A stretch of DNA of 64,000 bases from Flavobacterium orientale (lineage in GTDB: Bacteria; Bacteroidota; Bacteroidia; Flavobacteriales; Flavobacteriaceae), in NCBI RefSeq assembly GCF_014638005.1, contig NZ_BMFG01000004.1, forward strand, positions 1-64,000. Reading direction: 5' to 3'. The position numbers and the translations under genes were made by a program. Shown piece after piece: positions 25,406 through 37,297 of this stretch (the first letter of the stretch is position 1; each line of letters begins with the position of its first letter). A model generated the notes under the pieces. It saw nothing but the letters and a program-made list of their open reading frames with translations. It did not search any database and had not been told where the DNA came from.

Positions 25406-27313
25406 ATGAGCTATTATAAAATCCATGATTTAGAGAATTATTTTAAAATGTATAAAAAGTCGGTTCGCGAACCCCGAAAATTCTGGGATCGAATTGCCGA
25501 TGAAAACTTTACTTGGTATCAGAAATGGGACAAAGTATTTGAATTTGATATGCAAGAAGCTAAATTCAAATGGTTTGTAGATGCCAAAGTAAACATAACT
25601 AAAAACTGCATTGACAGACACTTAGCCCGAAGAGGAGATAAAACCGCTATTATATTTGAACCTAATGATCCAAAAGAAGAAGCTCAACATATAACTTATT
25701 CTGATTTATATGCCAGAGTGGCCAAAATGGCGAATGTTTTGAGAGATCAAGGTATAAAAAAAGGGGACAGAGTTTGTATTTATCTGCCAATGATTCCTGA
25801 ATTGGCTGTTTCTGTTTTAGCTTGTGCCCGAATTGGAGCCATTCATTCGGTTGTTTTTGCCGGATTTTCAGCTTCTGCAGTTGCTACACGAATCAATGAT
25901 TCTGAATGTAACATGGTTATCACTTCTGATGGAGGTTTCAGAGGAAATAAAACCATCGATTTAAAAGGTATTATTGATGAAGCTCTTGAAAAATGTCCAA
26001 CCGTTGAAAAAGTATTGGTTGCCAAACGCACACATGAAACGGTAAACATGAAAGAAGGTCGCGATTTATGGTTACAACCCCTTTTAGATGAAGCCATTCC
26101 AAACAATGTAGCTGAAATTATTGATGCAGAAGATCCGTTATTCATTTTATATACATCCGGTTCCACCGGAAAACCAAAAGGAATGTTGCATACCACTGCG
26201 GGATATATGGTTTATACTGCGTATACGTTTAAAAACGTTTTCAATTATGAAGAAAATGATGTCTATTGGTGTACCGCCGATATTGGTTGGATTACGGGAC
26301 ATTCTTATATCTTATATGGTCCGTTATTAAACGGAGCTACAACTGTATTGTTTGAAGGCGTACCATCCTATCCTGATTTTAGTCGTTTTTGGGAAGTGAT
26401 AGAAAAACATAAAATCACACAGTTTTACACTGCTCCAACAGCCATTCGGGCTTTAGCTAAAGAAAGTTTGGATTTCGTGCAGCGTTTTCCTTTGAAATCT
26501 TTAAAAGTTATTGGTTCCGTGGGTGAACCTATAAACGAGGAAGCTTGGCACTGGTACAACGACCACGTTGGTGGAAAACGTTGTCCATTGGTAGATACCT
26601 GGTGGCAAACAGAAACAGGCGGCATTATGATTTCCCCGATTCCATTTGTTACACCAACCAAACCAACTTATGCGTCGTTACCATTACCCGGAATTCAGCC
26701 GGTTTTGATGGATGAATTGCGTAATGAAATTGAAGGCAATCAAGTTACCGGAAGTTTGTGTATTAAATTCCCGTGGCCGGCAATGGCACGATCAATTTGG
26801 GGAGATCATGAACGATATAAAGAAACGTATTTCTCTGCTTTCCCCGGCAAGTATTTCACCGGAGATGGAGCTTTACGCGATGAAGTAGGTTATTACCGAA
26901 TTACCGGTAGAGTTGATGATGTAATCATTGTTTCCGGACATAATTTAGGAACAGCACCAATTGAAGATTCAATCAACGAGCATCCGGCTGTGGCAGAAAG
27001 TGCGATTGTTGGTTTCCCTCATGATGTAAAAGGAAATGCGTTGTATGGATTTGTAATTTTAAAAGAATCGGGAGAAGGTAGGAATCAAGACAATCTTAGA
27101 AAAGAAATCAATCAACAAATTTCCGATCAAATCGGACCAATTGCCAAATTAGATAAAATCCAGTTTGTCTCCGGTTTACCAAAAACAAGAAGTGGAAAAA
27201 TCATGCGTCGTATTTTGCGAAAAATAGCCGAAGGTGATTATTCAAATTTTGGCGACATTTCAACTTTATTAAATCCTGAAATTGTGGAGGAAATAAAAGA
27301 AGGAAAATTATAA
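25406..27313 (+). CDS. acs: Acetyl-CoA synthetase
   Basis: The protein has 635 residues from ATG 25406; a longer frame from 25364 adds a poor, lysine-rich leader. It carries the ACAS N-terminus, the ATP loop YTSGSTGKPKG, the acetate-specific WWQTETGGIM, the hinge GRVDDVIIVSGHNLGT and the catalytic lysine in LPKTRSGKIMRRILR, also the site usually controlled by acetylation. It converts acetate, ATP and CoA to acetyl-CoA. It is the last gene of the acetate locus and is followed by a terminator. Confidence 0.9.
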   Translation: MSYYKIHDLENYFKMYKKSVREPRKFWDRIADENFTWYQKWDKVFEFDMQEAKFKWFVDAKVNITKNCIDRHLARRGDKTAIIFEPNDPKEEAQHITYSDLYARVAKMANVLRDQGIKKGDRVCIYLPMIPELAVSVLACARIGAIHSVVFAGFSASAVATRINDSECNMVITSDGGFRGNKTIDLKGIIDEALEKCPTVEKVLVAKRTHETVNMKEGRDLWLQPLLDEAIPNNVAEIIDAEDPLFILYTSGSTGKPKGMLHTTAGYMVYTAYTFKNVFNYEENDVYWCTADIGWITGHSYILYGPLLNGATTVLFEGVPSYPDFSRFWEVIEKHKITQFYTAPTAIRALAKESLDFVQRFPLKSLKVIGSVGEPINEEAWHWYNDHVGGKRCPLVDTWWQTETGGIMISPIPFVTPTKPTYASLPLPGIQPVLMDELRNEIEGNQVTGSLCIKFPWPAMARSIWGDHERYKETYFSAFPGKYFTGDGALRDEVGYYRITGRVDDVIIVSGHNLGTAPIEDSINEHPAVAESAIVGFPHDVKGNALYGFVILKESGEGRNQDNLRKEINQQISDQIGPIAKLDKIQFVSGLPKTRSGKIMRRILRKIAEGDYSNFGDISTLLNPEIVEEIKEGKL

Positions 27314-27336
27314 TACTTTTTAAGTTTTAAATAGTT

Positions 27337-27368
27337 AAAAGTCGTTTCAGTTGCGAAACGGCTTTTTT
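27337..27368 (+). terminator. Rho-independent terminator after acs
   Basis: The stem AAAAGTCGTTTC / GAAACGGCTTTT (one G-T pair) with a 6-base loop ends in a T run. It closes the acetate/propionate locus. Confidence 0.75.
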
Positions 27369-27578
27369 TATGGTTACTACTTAGTGATTTCTAGTTCTAC
27401 TAGTTCTTTTTATAAAATTAATAAGTTTAAAACAATACGCTATAGTTTTTATCTATTAATAATTAAAAGTTATACGAAAAGCTTTTACTATATTAGCAGT
27501 ATCAATAATTTCAATACACAATAATTTACCTGAATAATAATTAGTATCGTAAAAACTACCTTACTAAACATTGTATAA

Positions 27579-29777
<2,199 letters not shown>

Positions 29778-29795
29778 TTCAAATTTTTTCATATC

Positions 29796-29828
29796 AAAAA
29801 GGTGGTTTGGCAAACAAGCCACCTTTTT
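29796..29828. terminator. Bidirectional terminator between katG and the YitT-family gene
   Basis: AAAAAGGTGG pairs with CCACCTTTTT, and the stem can extend inward. Convergent genes end on both sides; the minus-strand stop codon lies just beyond, at 29830-29832. Confidence 0.8.
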
Positions 29829-29829
29829 T

Positions 29830-30702
29830 TTAATGGTCAGCGTGTCTTTTTAAAATACCTCCAACAGTTTCCTTAATTGTATTTGTAAATACAAAAGCTT
29901 TTGGATCAATATTTTTGATTTCGTTTTTTAATCGTCTTACTTCCAGGCGGGTTACAACGGTATAAATAATATCGCAATCGTTATGTTCATGAAAATTATC
30001 TTTTAAATAACCTCTTTCACCTTTATAAACTGTTATTCCTTTATCAAGTTTGTTAACCAAAACGGATTTAATAGCTTCACTTTCACCTGAAATAATAGTA
30101 ACCCCTGTAAATTCTTCCAATCCATTAACTACATATTCAGTAGCTTTTGTAACCATATAATAGGTTAAAATGGCATAAAGTGCCGTTTCAAAACCAATAA
30201 AATGAGCCGCTGATAAAAAGATTAAAACATTAATTCCTAATATAACTTCACTCATCGAAAAGCTAGTGCGACGAAGCGTATATACAGCTAAAATCTCAAT
30301 ACCGTCAAGAGCACAGCCACCTCGCATTCCCAAGCCGATTCCAACTCCAAGAAAAACACCTCCAAAGGTAGATATCAATAGTTTATCATAAAAAAATTCA
30401 GGATAAGGGAAAAAAGCTAGAAACAAACCCAGCAAAACTACTCCAACAATAGATCGAATTACAAAGACTTTGCTCATAATTCGTGATCCCACCAAAATAA
30501 ATGGAATATTAGCCAGTATAATAACCAAAGCAATGTTCCAATGTTTAATTTCGTGGACCAGCAAAGAAATTCCAGTTACGCCGCCATCAAAAAAATGATT
30601 GGGAACCAAAAAACCTCGAAGTGCAAAACCACTTACCCAAGCTCCCAATAAGATGTAAATAAAATCTATTGTATGGTATTTAAATGATGAATTAGTTTTC
30701 AT
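29830..30702 (-). CDS. YitT-family integral membrane protein
   Basis: The 290-residue protein has five to six membrane helices in the first ~200 residues, with the family motif GFALRGFLVPNHFFDGGVTG near residue 25 and GIGLGMRGGCALDGIEIL. A cytosolic DUF2179 domain follows (GITVYKGERGYLKDN, IIYTVVTRLEVRRLKNEI). The molecular function of the family is unknown. It overlaps the 3' end of the HD-domain gene by 11 bases, so the two form an operon. Confidence 0.88.
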   Translation of the reverse strand: MKTNSSFKYHTIDFIYILLGAWVSGFALRGFLVPNHFFDGGVTGISLLVHEIKHWNIALVIILANIPFILVGSRIMSKVFVIRSIVGVVLLGLFLAFFPYPEFFYDKLLISTFGGVFLGVGIGLGMRGGCALDGIEILAVYTLRRTSFSMSEVILGINVLIFLSAAHFIGFETALYAILTYYMVTKATEYVVNGLEEFTGVTIISGESEAIKSVLVNKLDKGITVYKGERGYLKDNFHEHNDCDIIYTVVTRLEVRRLKNEIKNIDPKAFVFTNTIKETVGGILKRHADH

Positions 30703-31294
30703 ATGTTTGATTTTTAAGGGTTAGTTCTTTTATATATTCTGCTTTTTGAGGTTGTCTCTCAGATAATGAGGTGGCTGTAAAATAAGTGTGAGCTTTTAAA
30801 AAGTCCAATTGAATTTTGTTCCATTCCTTTCGATCATTTATACTTTTAGAATCCAATAATTCTTTAAACAATAAATCGCCAATTACATAAAAATCACCTC
30901 TTCCTAAATAGTCTAAATCGGCATCACAAAGTATTTCTTCCATAAGAGTTTGAGGCTGATGAGGAATCTTAGTAGCCAAAATCATGTTACAAATTATTGA
31001 AATATCAGAGGAGGAATAACCAAATTGTGGTAGACTATTTTTCGCAATCTCACAAGAAGCCGTTTCATGGTCTATTGTAGAAATCATATAGCCACAGTCA
31101 TGATATAGAGCGGCAGTTTTTACCAATATAGTATCATTTCTACTTAAACCTTCTTTATTTGCAATACGTTTTGCCGCTGCATAAACATCCAAAACATGTC
31201 GCAATGAATGATAATATAAATGAGAAGAAAGTGCTTCTTTTTGTCTATTCAAGATATAAGCTTTCGCACTTGGGAAGTTTTTTTTGTTTGTCAT
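30692..31294 (-). CDS. HD-domain phosphohydrolase
   Basis: The 200-residue protein has metal-binding residues in the order expected for an HD domain: the first His in HSLRHVLDVY, the HD pair in LYHDCGYMIS and a late Asp in ILCDADLDYLGRGDF. Relatives hydrolyse nucleotides or metabolite phosphates; the substrate here is unknown. It is the first gene of the two-gene operon with the YitT-family protein, with more than 500 bases of upstream sequence shared with the divergent pectin locus. Confidence 0.8.
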   Translation of the reverse strand: MTNKKNFPSAKAYILNRQKEALSSHLYYHSLRHVLDVYAAAKRIANKEGLSRNDTILVKTAALYHDCGYMISTIDHETASCEIAKNSLPQFGYSSSDISIICNMILATKIPHQPQTLMEEILCDADLDYLGRGDFYVIGDLLFKELLDSKSINDRKEWNKIQLDFLKAHTYFTATSLSERQPQKAEYIKELTLKNQTYEN

Positions 31295-31760
31295 AACATC
31301 CTATTCCTAAAATAGACTTGTGAAATGTTTAAATATAAAAAGGTATTTTGTAATTAAACTAGTTGTTTTTGAAACTTAGCATTATTTCAAATGTATAAAA
31401 TTTTACTTAAAAAAGTAACTTTTATCATATATTTATATAATTTTAATGACAATATAATTGTATTTTTTATAAATTATTGTTTTTTAAAATAGGATAAATT
31501 AAAGGAGTTTTTAAATGAATCAAATAAAACAACGCTTAATTATTGGATTTTTTTACAAGTGTTACCATTTGAATTACTGGAAAAATTATAAAATCTTGAT
31601 TACAATTTTTAAAAATTTAAAGCTATTTTTGATTTGAAATAGGGTAGGTAAACTAATGTATATTTAAGTTAAATCATTAGTTAACAATAAGATTTTGATT
31701 ATTTTTCTCATTATTTTTTCTCATAATAGCATTTTTAACAACCAAAAATTATACATATTT
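31295..31760. other. Long AT-rich intergenic region between divergent genes
   Basis: About 470 bases without a credible reading frame, RNA gene or repeat. It holds the divergent promoter of the HD-domain gene, which I could not place. The right edge carries the pectin-operon promoter and operator, listed separately. Confidence 0.5.
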
Positions 31761-31804
31761 TAGTTTTATTAAAAATAATTATTATATTTGTGTAATCGAT
31801 TACA
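31761..31804 (+). promoter_or_regulatory. Promoter with palindromic LacI-type operator before kduI
   Basis: A perfect -7 box TATATTTG (TAnnTTTG) lies at 31783-31790. It is followed without a gap by the 14-base perfect palindrome TGTAATCGATTACA at 31791-31804. The -33 element would be the weak TTTTAG at 31758-31763, 19 bases upstream. The palindrome has the central CG and symmetric arms of LacI-family operators. Its place over the transcription start implies repression. The same arrangement is repeated at 46230 and 58737. Confidence 0.8.
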
Positions 31805-31816
31805 ACAAATATACTC

Positions 31817-32653
31817 ATGACAAATTTCAGTTTTAGATATGCATCAAATCCTATTGATGCTAGAAAATATGATACACAAGAAATCAGAAGTCAATTTCTA
31901 ATAGATAATTTATTCTCAGAAAATGAAATAAATTTAACCTATTCCATGTATGATCGTTACATTGTGGGAGGAATTATGCCGGTTTCAAAAGACTTAAAAC
32001 TAGAAACAATTCCGTACTTAAAATCAGAAAACTTTTTAGATCGTCGAGAATTAGGAATTGTCAACGTAGGCGGAAAAGGAACGGTAACCGTTGACGGAGA
32101 AGCTTTTGAACTAAACAAAAAAGAAGCTTTATATGTTGGAATGGGAGCAAAAGAAGTTGTTTTTTCAAGCAATGAAGAAATTCCGGCTTTGTTTTATATT
32201 AATTCAGCACCCGCTCACACTCATTTTCCAAATAAAAAAGTTACCAAAGAAAATGCAATCGTAATTCAGTTAGGCGAAGAAAAAACGGCTAACAAACGAA
32301 TTTTAAATAAATTGATCGTGAACGAAATTGTTCAGACCTGCCAACTTCAAATGGGTTTGACCGAATTATTGCCCGGAAATGTTTGGAACACAATGCCGGC
32401 TCACACGCACAACCGCAGAATGGAAGCCTATTTCTATTTTGATTTAGAAGAAGGTCAAACCATTTCTCATTTTATGGGAGAAACACAACACACACGTCAC
32501 ATTTTTATGCAAAATAATCAAGCGGTTTTATCGCCGGAGTGGTCTATTCATTCAGGTGCCGGAACATCTAACTATTCTTTTATTTGGGGAATGGCGGGTG
32601 AAAATTTAGATTATAGCGATATGGATATTTGTCCACCAAACGAACTAAGATAA
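31817..32653 (+). CDS. kduI: 5-dehydro-4-deoxy-D-glucuronate isomerase
   Basis: The 278-residue cupin-fold isomerase has the full length of KduI. The zinc-binding block MPAHTHNRRMEAYFYFDL is diagnostic, and HIFMQNNQAVLSPEWSIHSG follows. It converts 5-keto-4-deoxyuronate to 3-deoxy-D-glycero-2,5-hexodiulosonate in the cytosol, on the unsaturated branch of pectin breakdown. It is the first gene of a long operon, 12 bases behind the operator. Confidence 0.95.
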   Translation: MTNFSFRYASNPIDARKYDTQEIRSQFLIDNLFSENEINLTYSMYDRYIVGGIMPVSKDLKLETIPYLKSENFLDRRELGIVNVGGKGTVTVDGEAFELNKKEALYVGMGAKEVVFSSNEEIPALFYINSAPAHTHFPNKKVTKENAIVIQLGEEKTANKRILNKLIVNEIVQTCQLQMGLTELLPGNVWNTMPAHTHNRRMEAYFYFDLEEGQTISHFMGETQHTRHIFMQNNQAVLSPEWSIHSGAGTSNYSFIWGMAGENLDYSDMDICPPNELR

Positions 32654-32654
32654 G

Positions 32655-33440
32655 ATGAAATTATTCGATTTAACACATAAAAACGCTTTAATAACCGGTG
32701 GAACACACGGTTTAGGAATGGCCATTGCTGATGCATTAGCTCAAGCCGGTGCTCAATTAATCATCACGGGAACCACGCCATCCAAGATGGAGGAAGCGAT
32801 TTCGTATTACAAATCCAAAGGCTATCAAGCAACAGGTTATTTATTTGATGTAACCGATGAAATTGATGCCGCTAAACACGTTGAATTAATTCAAAAAGAA
32901 ATTGGTGACATCCATATTTTAGTGAATAACGCCGGAATCATCAAAAGAGAATTGGCCATCACAATGCCGGTTTCCGATTTCAGAAAAGTGATTGATGTAG
33001 ATTTAGTTGGTCCATTCATTATGTCGCAATTAGTTGCAAAACAAATGATTGAACGCAAAGAAGGCAAAATCATCAACATTTGTTCAATGATGAGCGAGCT
33101 TGGAAGAAACAGCGTTTCGGCTTATGCTGCGGCAAAAGGTGGGTTGAAAATGCTGACTAAAAACTTAGCAACCGAATGGGCAAAGCACAACATTCAAGTG
33201 AACGGAATTGGTCCGGGTTATTTTGCCACTTCGCAAACAGCTCCGATTAGAGTGGACGGTCATCCTTTTAACGAGTTTATCATCAGTCGTACGCCTGCAG
33301 CACGATGGGGAGATCCGGAAGATTTGGCGGGGGCAGCGATATTTCTATCGTCTAAAGCGAGTGATTTTGTAAACGGACAAATAATTTATGTGGATGGTGG
33401 AATTTTAGCTACCATCGGAAAACCATCGAACGAAGATTAA
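32655..33440 (+). CDS. kduD: 2-dehydro-3-deoxy-D-gluconate 5-dehydrogenase (SDR)
   Basis: The 261-residue classical short-chain dehydrogenase has the cofactor motif TGGTHGLG, NNAG (LVNNAGI), an active-site Ser in NICSMMSELG and YAAAK (Tyr-x3-Lys). It reduces the KduI product to 2-keto-3-deoxygluconate (KDG). The assignment to KduD rests on close coupling with kduI, which ends one base before this start. Gluconate 5-dehydrogenase is the nearest alternative. Confidence 0.9.
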   Translation: MKLFDLTHKNALITGGTHGLGMAIADALAQAGAQLIITGTTPSKMEEAISYYKSKGYQATGYLFDVTDEIDAAKHVELIQKEIGDIHILVNNAGIIKRELAITMPVSDFRKVIDVDLVGPFIMSQLVAKQMIERKEGKIINICSMMSELGRNSVSAYAAAKGGLKMLTKNLATEWAKHNIQVNGIGPGYFATSQTAPIRVDGHPFNEFIISRTPAARWGDPEDLAGAAIFLSSKASDFVNGQIIYVDGGILATIGKPSNED

Positions 33441-33451
33441 AAACAATCATA

Positions 33452-34855
33452 ATGAGCACAAAATTCATACACGATAATTTTTTGTTAGAAAATAAATATG
33501 CTGAAGAATTGTATCACAACTATTCTAAAAATCAGCCTATTATTGACTATCACAATCATTTATCGCCAAAATTAATAGCTGAAAATAATCAATTTAAAAA
33601 CATAACCGATGTTTGGATTAATGGCGACCATTACAAATGGAGAGCTATGCGAACGTTGGGTGTGAATGAGAAATTCATTACCGGAGATGCTTCCGACAAA
33701 GATAAATTTATTCAATGGGCAAAAACGGTTCCGTACACCATGCGAAATCCTTTGTATCATTGGACGCATTTGGAATTAGCTCGCTATTTTGATATTTATG
33801 AATTATTAAATGAAAAGTCTGCAGAAGCTATTTACGAAGCAACATCTCAAAAATTAAGCACTCCAGAATTTTCATGTCAGAATTTATTAAAGAAAGTAAA
33901 TGCCGAAGTGGTTTGCACAACAGAAGATCCAACAGATGATTTGGCGTATCACAAGCAATTAGCCAACAGCGATTATTCAGTAAAAGTAAGTACTGCTTTC
34001 CGACCTGATAAAGCGATTTTGATTGCAGGTGAAATGTATAATAGTTACATTGATTCATTAGCAAAAGTAGTTGATTTTGATATAAATACATACTCTGACT
34101 TATGCAATGCTTTAAGTAATAGAATTGCCTATTTCAACGAAAATGGTTGTCAACTTTCCGATCATGGTTTAGATCAAATTCAGTTTGAAAACTTTACCGA
34201 AAGTGAAATCAATTCCATTTTTGAAAAAAGAAGAAGTAATCAGCCGATTTCTGCTATAGAAGATGCTAAATTCCAAACGGCAATCTTATTGTTTTTATGT
34301 GAAAATTATCATCAACACGGTTGGGTGCAACAGTTCCATTTGGGAGCTTTGCGTAATAACAATGCCAGAATGCACCGAATTTTAGGACCGGATACAGGAT
34401 GGGATTCAATTGGCGATTTTTCACAAGCCAGAAATCTTTCTGCCTTATTAAATGCATTGGATTCCAAAGATAAATTAACCAAAACGATTTTATACAACCT
34501 AAATCCTGCCGATAATGAAGTAATGGCAACTATGATTGGCAATTTCAATGATGGAAGCATTAAAGGAAAAGTGCAATTTGGTTCCGGTTGGTGGTTTTTA
34601 GACCAAAAAGACGGAATGACCAAACAAATGAATGCCTTATCAAATATGGGTTTAATCAGTTGTTTTATTGGGATGTTAACCGATTCCAGAAGCTTTTTAT
34701 CCTTTCCAAGACACGAGTATTTCAGACGTGTTTTATGTAATTTATTAGGTGACGAAATCAAAAGAGGTGAATTGCCAAATGATATGGAATGGATAGGAAA
34801 GATGGTCGCTGATATCAGTTACAACAACGCTAAAAACTATTTTAATTTTAAGTAA
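33452..34855 (+). CDS. uxaC: Uronate isomerase
   Basis: The 467-residue amidohydrolase-superfamily enzyme carries YHNHLSPKLIAENN near the N-terminus (a DYHNHL-type metal site), WTHLELARYF and the C-terminal block SFPRHEYFRRVLCNLLG. It isomerises D-galacturonate to D-tagaturonate (and glucuronate to fructuronate). This is the entry to the saturated branch, completed by uxaB and uxaA downstream. It follows kduD by 11 bases. Confidence 0.95.
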   Translation: MSTKFIHDNFLLENKYAEELYHNYSKNQPIIDYHNHLSPKLIAENNQFKNITDVWINGDHYKWRAMRTLGVNEKFITGDASDKDKFIQWAKTVPYTMRNPLYHWTHLELARYFDIYELLNEKSAEAIYEATSQKLSTPEFSCQNLLKKVNAEVVCTTEDPTDDLAYHKQLANSDYSVKVSTAFRPDKAILIAGEMYNSYIDSLAKVVDFDINTYSDLCNALSNRIAYFNENGCQLSDHGLDQIQFENFTESEINSIFEKRRSNQPISAIEDAKFQTAILLFLCENYHQHGWVQQFHLGALRNNNARMHRILGPDTGWDSIGDFSQARNLSALLNALDSKDKLTKTILYNLNPADNEVMATMIGNFNDGSIKGKVQFGSGWWFLDQKDGMTKQMNALSNMGLISCFIGMLTDSRSFLSFPRHEYFRRVLCNLLGDEIKRGELPNDMEWIGKMVADISYNNAKNYFNFK

Positions 34856-34861
34856 TTCAAA

Positions 34862-35203
34862 ATGGCTGAAAGCAAAATGTTTTTTGAAAACAAATCAACT
34901 CATTGGGAAACTATTGATGAGCATATCGATCGACAAATTGTGGGTTATAATCAATCGGTGATGATGGTTAATGTACAATTTAAAAAAGGTGGAATTGGTG
35001 TGATGCATCACCACGTACATTCACAAGTCACTCATATCGCTGAAGGCAAATTTGAAGTTACAATTAATAATGAAACGAAGCTATTACAAAAAGGAGATTC
35101 ATTTTACGTAGCTCCAAACCTGGAACACGGCGTAGTTTGTATAGAAGATGGTTTATTAATTGACGTTTTTAGCCCAATGCGAGAAGATTTTATAAAAGTA
35201 TAA
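34862..35203 (+). CDS. kdgF: KdgF-type cupin, 4,5-unsaturated uronate linearisation
   Basis: The 113-residue single cupin has metal ligands in a KdgF-like pattern: His49, His51 and Gln55 in MHHHVHSQVTHIAEG, and His89 in APNLEHGV. KdgF proteins convert 4,5-unsaturated galacturonate to the linear ketouronate used by KduI, a step long thought spontaneous. Placement between uxaC and a KDG kinase, in an operon headed by kduI, supports this over a generic cupin. Its stop is followed at once by the kinase ATG. Confidence 0.82.
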   Translation: MAESKMFFENKSTHWETIDEHIDRQIVGYNQSVMMVNVQFKKGGIGVMHHHVHSQVTHIAEGKFEVTINNETKLLQKGDSFYVAPNLEHGVVCIEDGLLIDVFSPMREDFIKV

Positions 35204-36208
35204 ATGAGTAGAGTAGTAACATTTGGAGAACTTTTACTTAGGCTTTCGCCGCCAAGTCATTTACGACTCACGCAAGCAAGGTCGTTTGATTTGTATTATG
35301 GTTGTGCCGAAGCAAATGTTGCTGCCTCTTTATCAAAATTTGGAGTTTCCGTAAAATTTATAACGGCGGTTCCTGACAATGAATTGGGCGAATCATCGCT
35401 CAGTATGTTACGTTCTTTTGGTGTGGAACCCATTTCCTTTATTCAAGGAAAAAGGCTCGGCATCTATTATTTTGAACAAGGTGCATCTGAGAGACCGGGA
35501 AAAGTGGTTTATGATAGAGAAGATTCCTCATTTTCTACCTTAAAAAAAGGAATGATTAATTGGGAAGATGCGTTCAAAGATGCCGATTGGTTTCATTGGT
35601 CAGGCATCACACCATCATTGACACTTGAATTAGCAGAAATCTGTGAAGAAGCATTAACAGTTGCTTCACGAATGGGTTTGACGATTTCAGCCGACTTAAA
35701 TTTTCGTCCAACCCTCTGGAAGTACGGAAAAAAAGCGAATGAAATCATGCCTAACTTAGTTCAATATTGCGATTTTCTTTTGGGTGGTGCCGATGAATCA
35801 GAAAACGTTTTAGGCATTACGGTTGAAGAAAACGCCACAAGAGAAGAAATTTATACCAAATGGATGGAAAAATTTCCTAAACTCAAAAATATTGTTTCCA
35901 CACGAAGAATCAAAGCCAATGCTTCTTCTAATGGATTAAATGCTGTTTTTTGGGATGGAAAAAAACTCTATCGCTCACAAAAATATTATGTGTCACACAT
36001 TATTGATAGAATTGGAGCCGGAGATGCTTTTATGGCGGGGATTATTTATGGCATGATTACCTGGCCGGAAGATCATCAAATGGCATTAGAATTTGCAGTA
36101 GCTGCCACTTGTTTAAAACATTCGATTTCGGGTGATATCAATTTAGCAACTGTAAATGAAATAAAAGCATTAATGGAAGGTTCAGGCGGGGGAAGAGTGT
36201 CGAGATAA
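35204..36208 (+). CDS. PfkB-family sugar kinase, KDG kinase paralogue 1
   Basis: The 334-residue ribokinase-fold protein carries FGELLLRLSPPSHLR at the start, the sugar-binding CAEANVAASLSKFG, and the catalytic DRIGAGDAFMAG near residue 270 with the usual GAGD anion hole. It is probably a 2-keto-3-deoxygluconate kinase making KDPG. A second, clearly related kinase gene follows 43 bases later, so the two arose by duplication. This copy lacks the insertion near residues 210-220 seen in the other and may differ in substrate. Confidence 0.8.
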   Translation: MSRVVTFGELLLRLSPPSHLRLTQARSFDLYYGCAEANVAASLSKFGVSVKFITAVPDNELGESSLSMLRSFGVEPISFIQGKRLGIYYFEQGASERPGKVVYDREDSSFSTLKKGMINWEDAFKDADWFHWSGITPSLTLELAEICEEALTVASRMGLTISADLNFRPTLWKYGKKANEIMPNLVQYCDFLLGGADESENVLGITVEENATREEIYTKWMEKFPKLKNIVSTRRIKANASSNGLNAVFWDGKKLYRSQKYYVSHIIDRIGAGDAFMAGIIYGMITWPEDHQMALEFAVAATCLKHSISGDINLATVNEIKALMEGSGGGRVSR

Positions 36209-36251
36209 TCTAAAACCTGAAACAAATTATATAATAATAAATTTAAAAAAA

Positions 36252-37295
36252 ATGTCAAAAAAAGTAGTAACATTCGGTGAGATAATGTTAAGATTAGCAC
36301 CACAAGGATTTTTAAGATTTTCACAAGCAGACAATTTTGATGTAGTTTATGGCGGAGGAGAATCAAACGTAGCAGTTTCATTAGCTAATTATGGAATTCC
36401 GGTTGATTTTGTAACCCGTTTACCAAAAAATGATATTGGTCAGTGTGCCATGATGGAAATGCGTAAAAGAGGCGTTGGTGTTGATAAAATTGTTTGGGGA
36501 GGCGATCGTTTAGGAATTTATTTCTTGGAAACAGGAGCCGTAAGCAGAGGTAGTAAAGTAGTTTATGACAGAGCCCATTCTGCTATGGCGGAAATTCAAC
36601 CGGGAATGATCAATTGGGAAGAAGTTTTTCAAGGAGCAGATTGGTTCCATTGGACAGGAATTACGCCTGCCATTTCTCAAAGTTCTGCCGATGTTTGTTT
36701 GGAAGCGGTTAAAACAGCCAGTAAAATGGGTGTAACCATTTCAACCGACTTGAATTACCGTGCTAAATTATGGAAATATGGTGGTGACAGAGAAGCGATT
36801 ATGACAGAACTAACTTCTTATTGCGATATCATTTTAGGAAACGAAGAAGATGCAGAAATGCATTTCGGAATCAAACCGGATGGTGCAGCAGTTCAAACGC
36901 ATGGTCATGACGTAAAAGCGGAAGCCTTTTTATCAGTTTGTAAACAAATGATGGAAAAATTCCCAAGAGCAAGCAAAGTGATTACCACTTTACGTGGTTC
37001 TATCTCAGCTTCTCATAATACATGGGCCGGAGTTTTATATGATGGAAAAGAAATGTTACAAACGCGTCAATATCAAATTACAGATATTGTAGATAGAGTA
37101 GGTGGTGGCGATAGTTTTATGGGTGGATTAATCTATGGTTTATTAACCTATCCGGACGATGATCAAAATGCATTGGATTTTGCTGTAGCTGCTTCTTGTT
37201 TGAAACACACCATTAAAGGTGATGCCAACTTGGTTACTGTAGATGAAGTTCAAAAATTAATGGGAGGCGATGCTTCCGGCCGTGTAGCAAGATAA
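36252..37295 (+). CDS. kdgK: PfkB-family 2-dehydro-3-deoxygluconate kinase, paralogue 2
   Basis: The 347-residue protein matches the preceding kinase along its whole length (FGEIMLRLAPQGFLRFSQA, WFHWTGITPA, LNYRAKLWKYG). It reads DRVGGGDSFMGG at the catalytic site, that is GGGD instead of GAGD, a form I associate with Bacteroidota KDG kinases. It carries a short His-rich insertion (AAVQTHGHDVKAEA). It phosphorylates KDG to KDPG, the substrate of the aldolase two genes downstream. Confidence 0.85.
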   Translation: MSKKVVTFGEIMLRLAPQGFLRFSQADNFDVVYGGGESNVAVSLANYGIPVDFVTRLPKNDIGQCAMMEMRKRGVGVDKIVWGGDRLGIYFLETGAVSRGSKVVYDRAHSAMAEIQPGMINWEEVFQGADWFHWTGITPAISQSSADVCLEAVKTASKMGVTISTDLNYRAKLWKYGGDREAIMTELTSYCDIILGNEEDAEMHFGIKPDGAAVQTHGHDVKAEAFLSVCKQMMEKFPRASKVITTLRGSISASHNTWAGVLYDGKEMLQTRQYQITDIVDRVGGGDSFMGGLIYGLLTYPDDDQNALDFAVAASCLKHTIKGDANLVTVDEVQKLMGGDASGRVAR

Positions 37296-37297
37296 TT

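Noticed and set aside
31295..31760. Possible RNA gene or small protein in the long gap
   Set aside because: No cloverleaf, no stable hairpin and no open frame with coding character; the sequence is simply AT-rich.
34922..34936. ATCGATCGA inside kdgF as an additional operator
   Set aside because: The centre differs from TAATCGATTA and it is internal to the operon.
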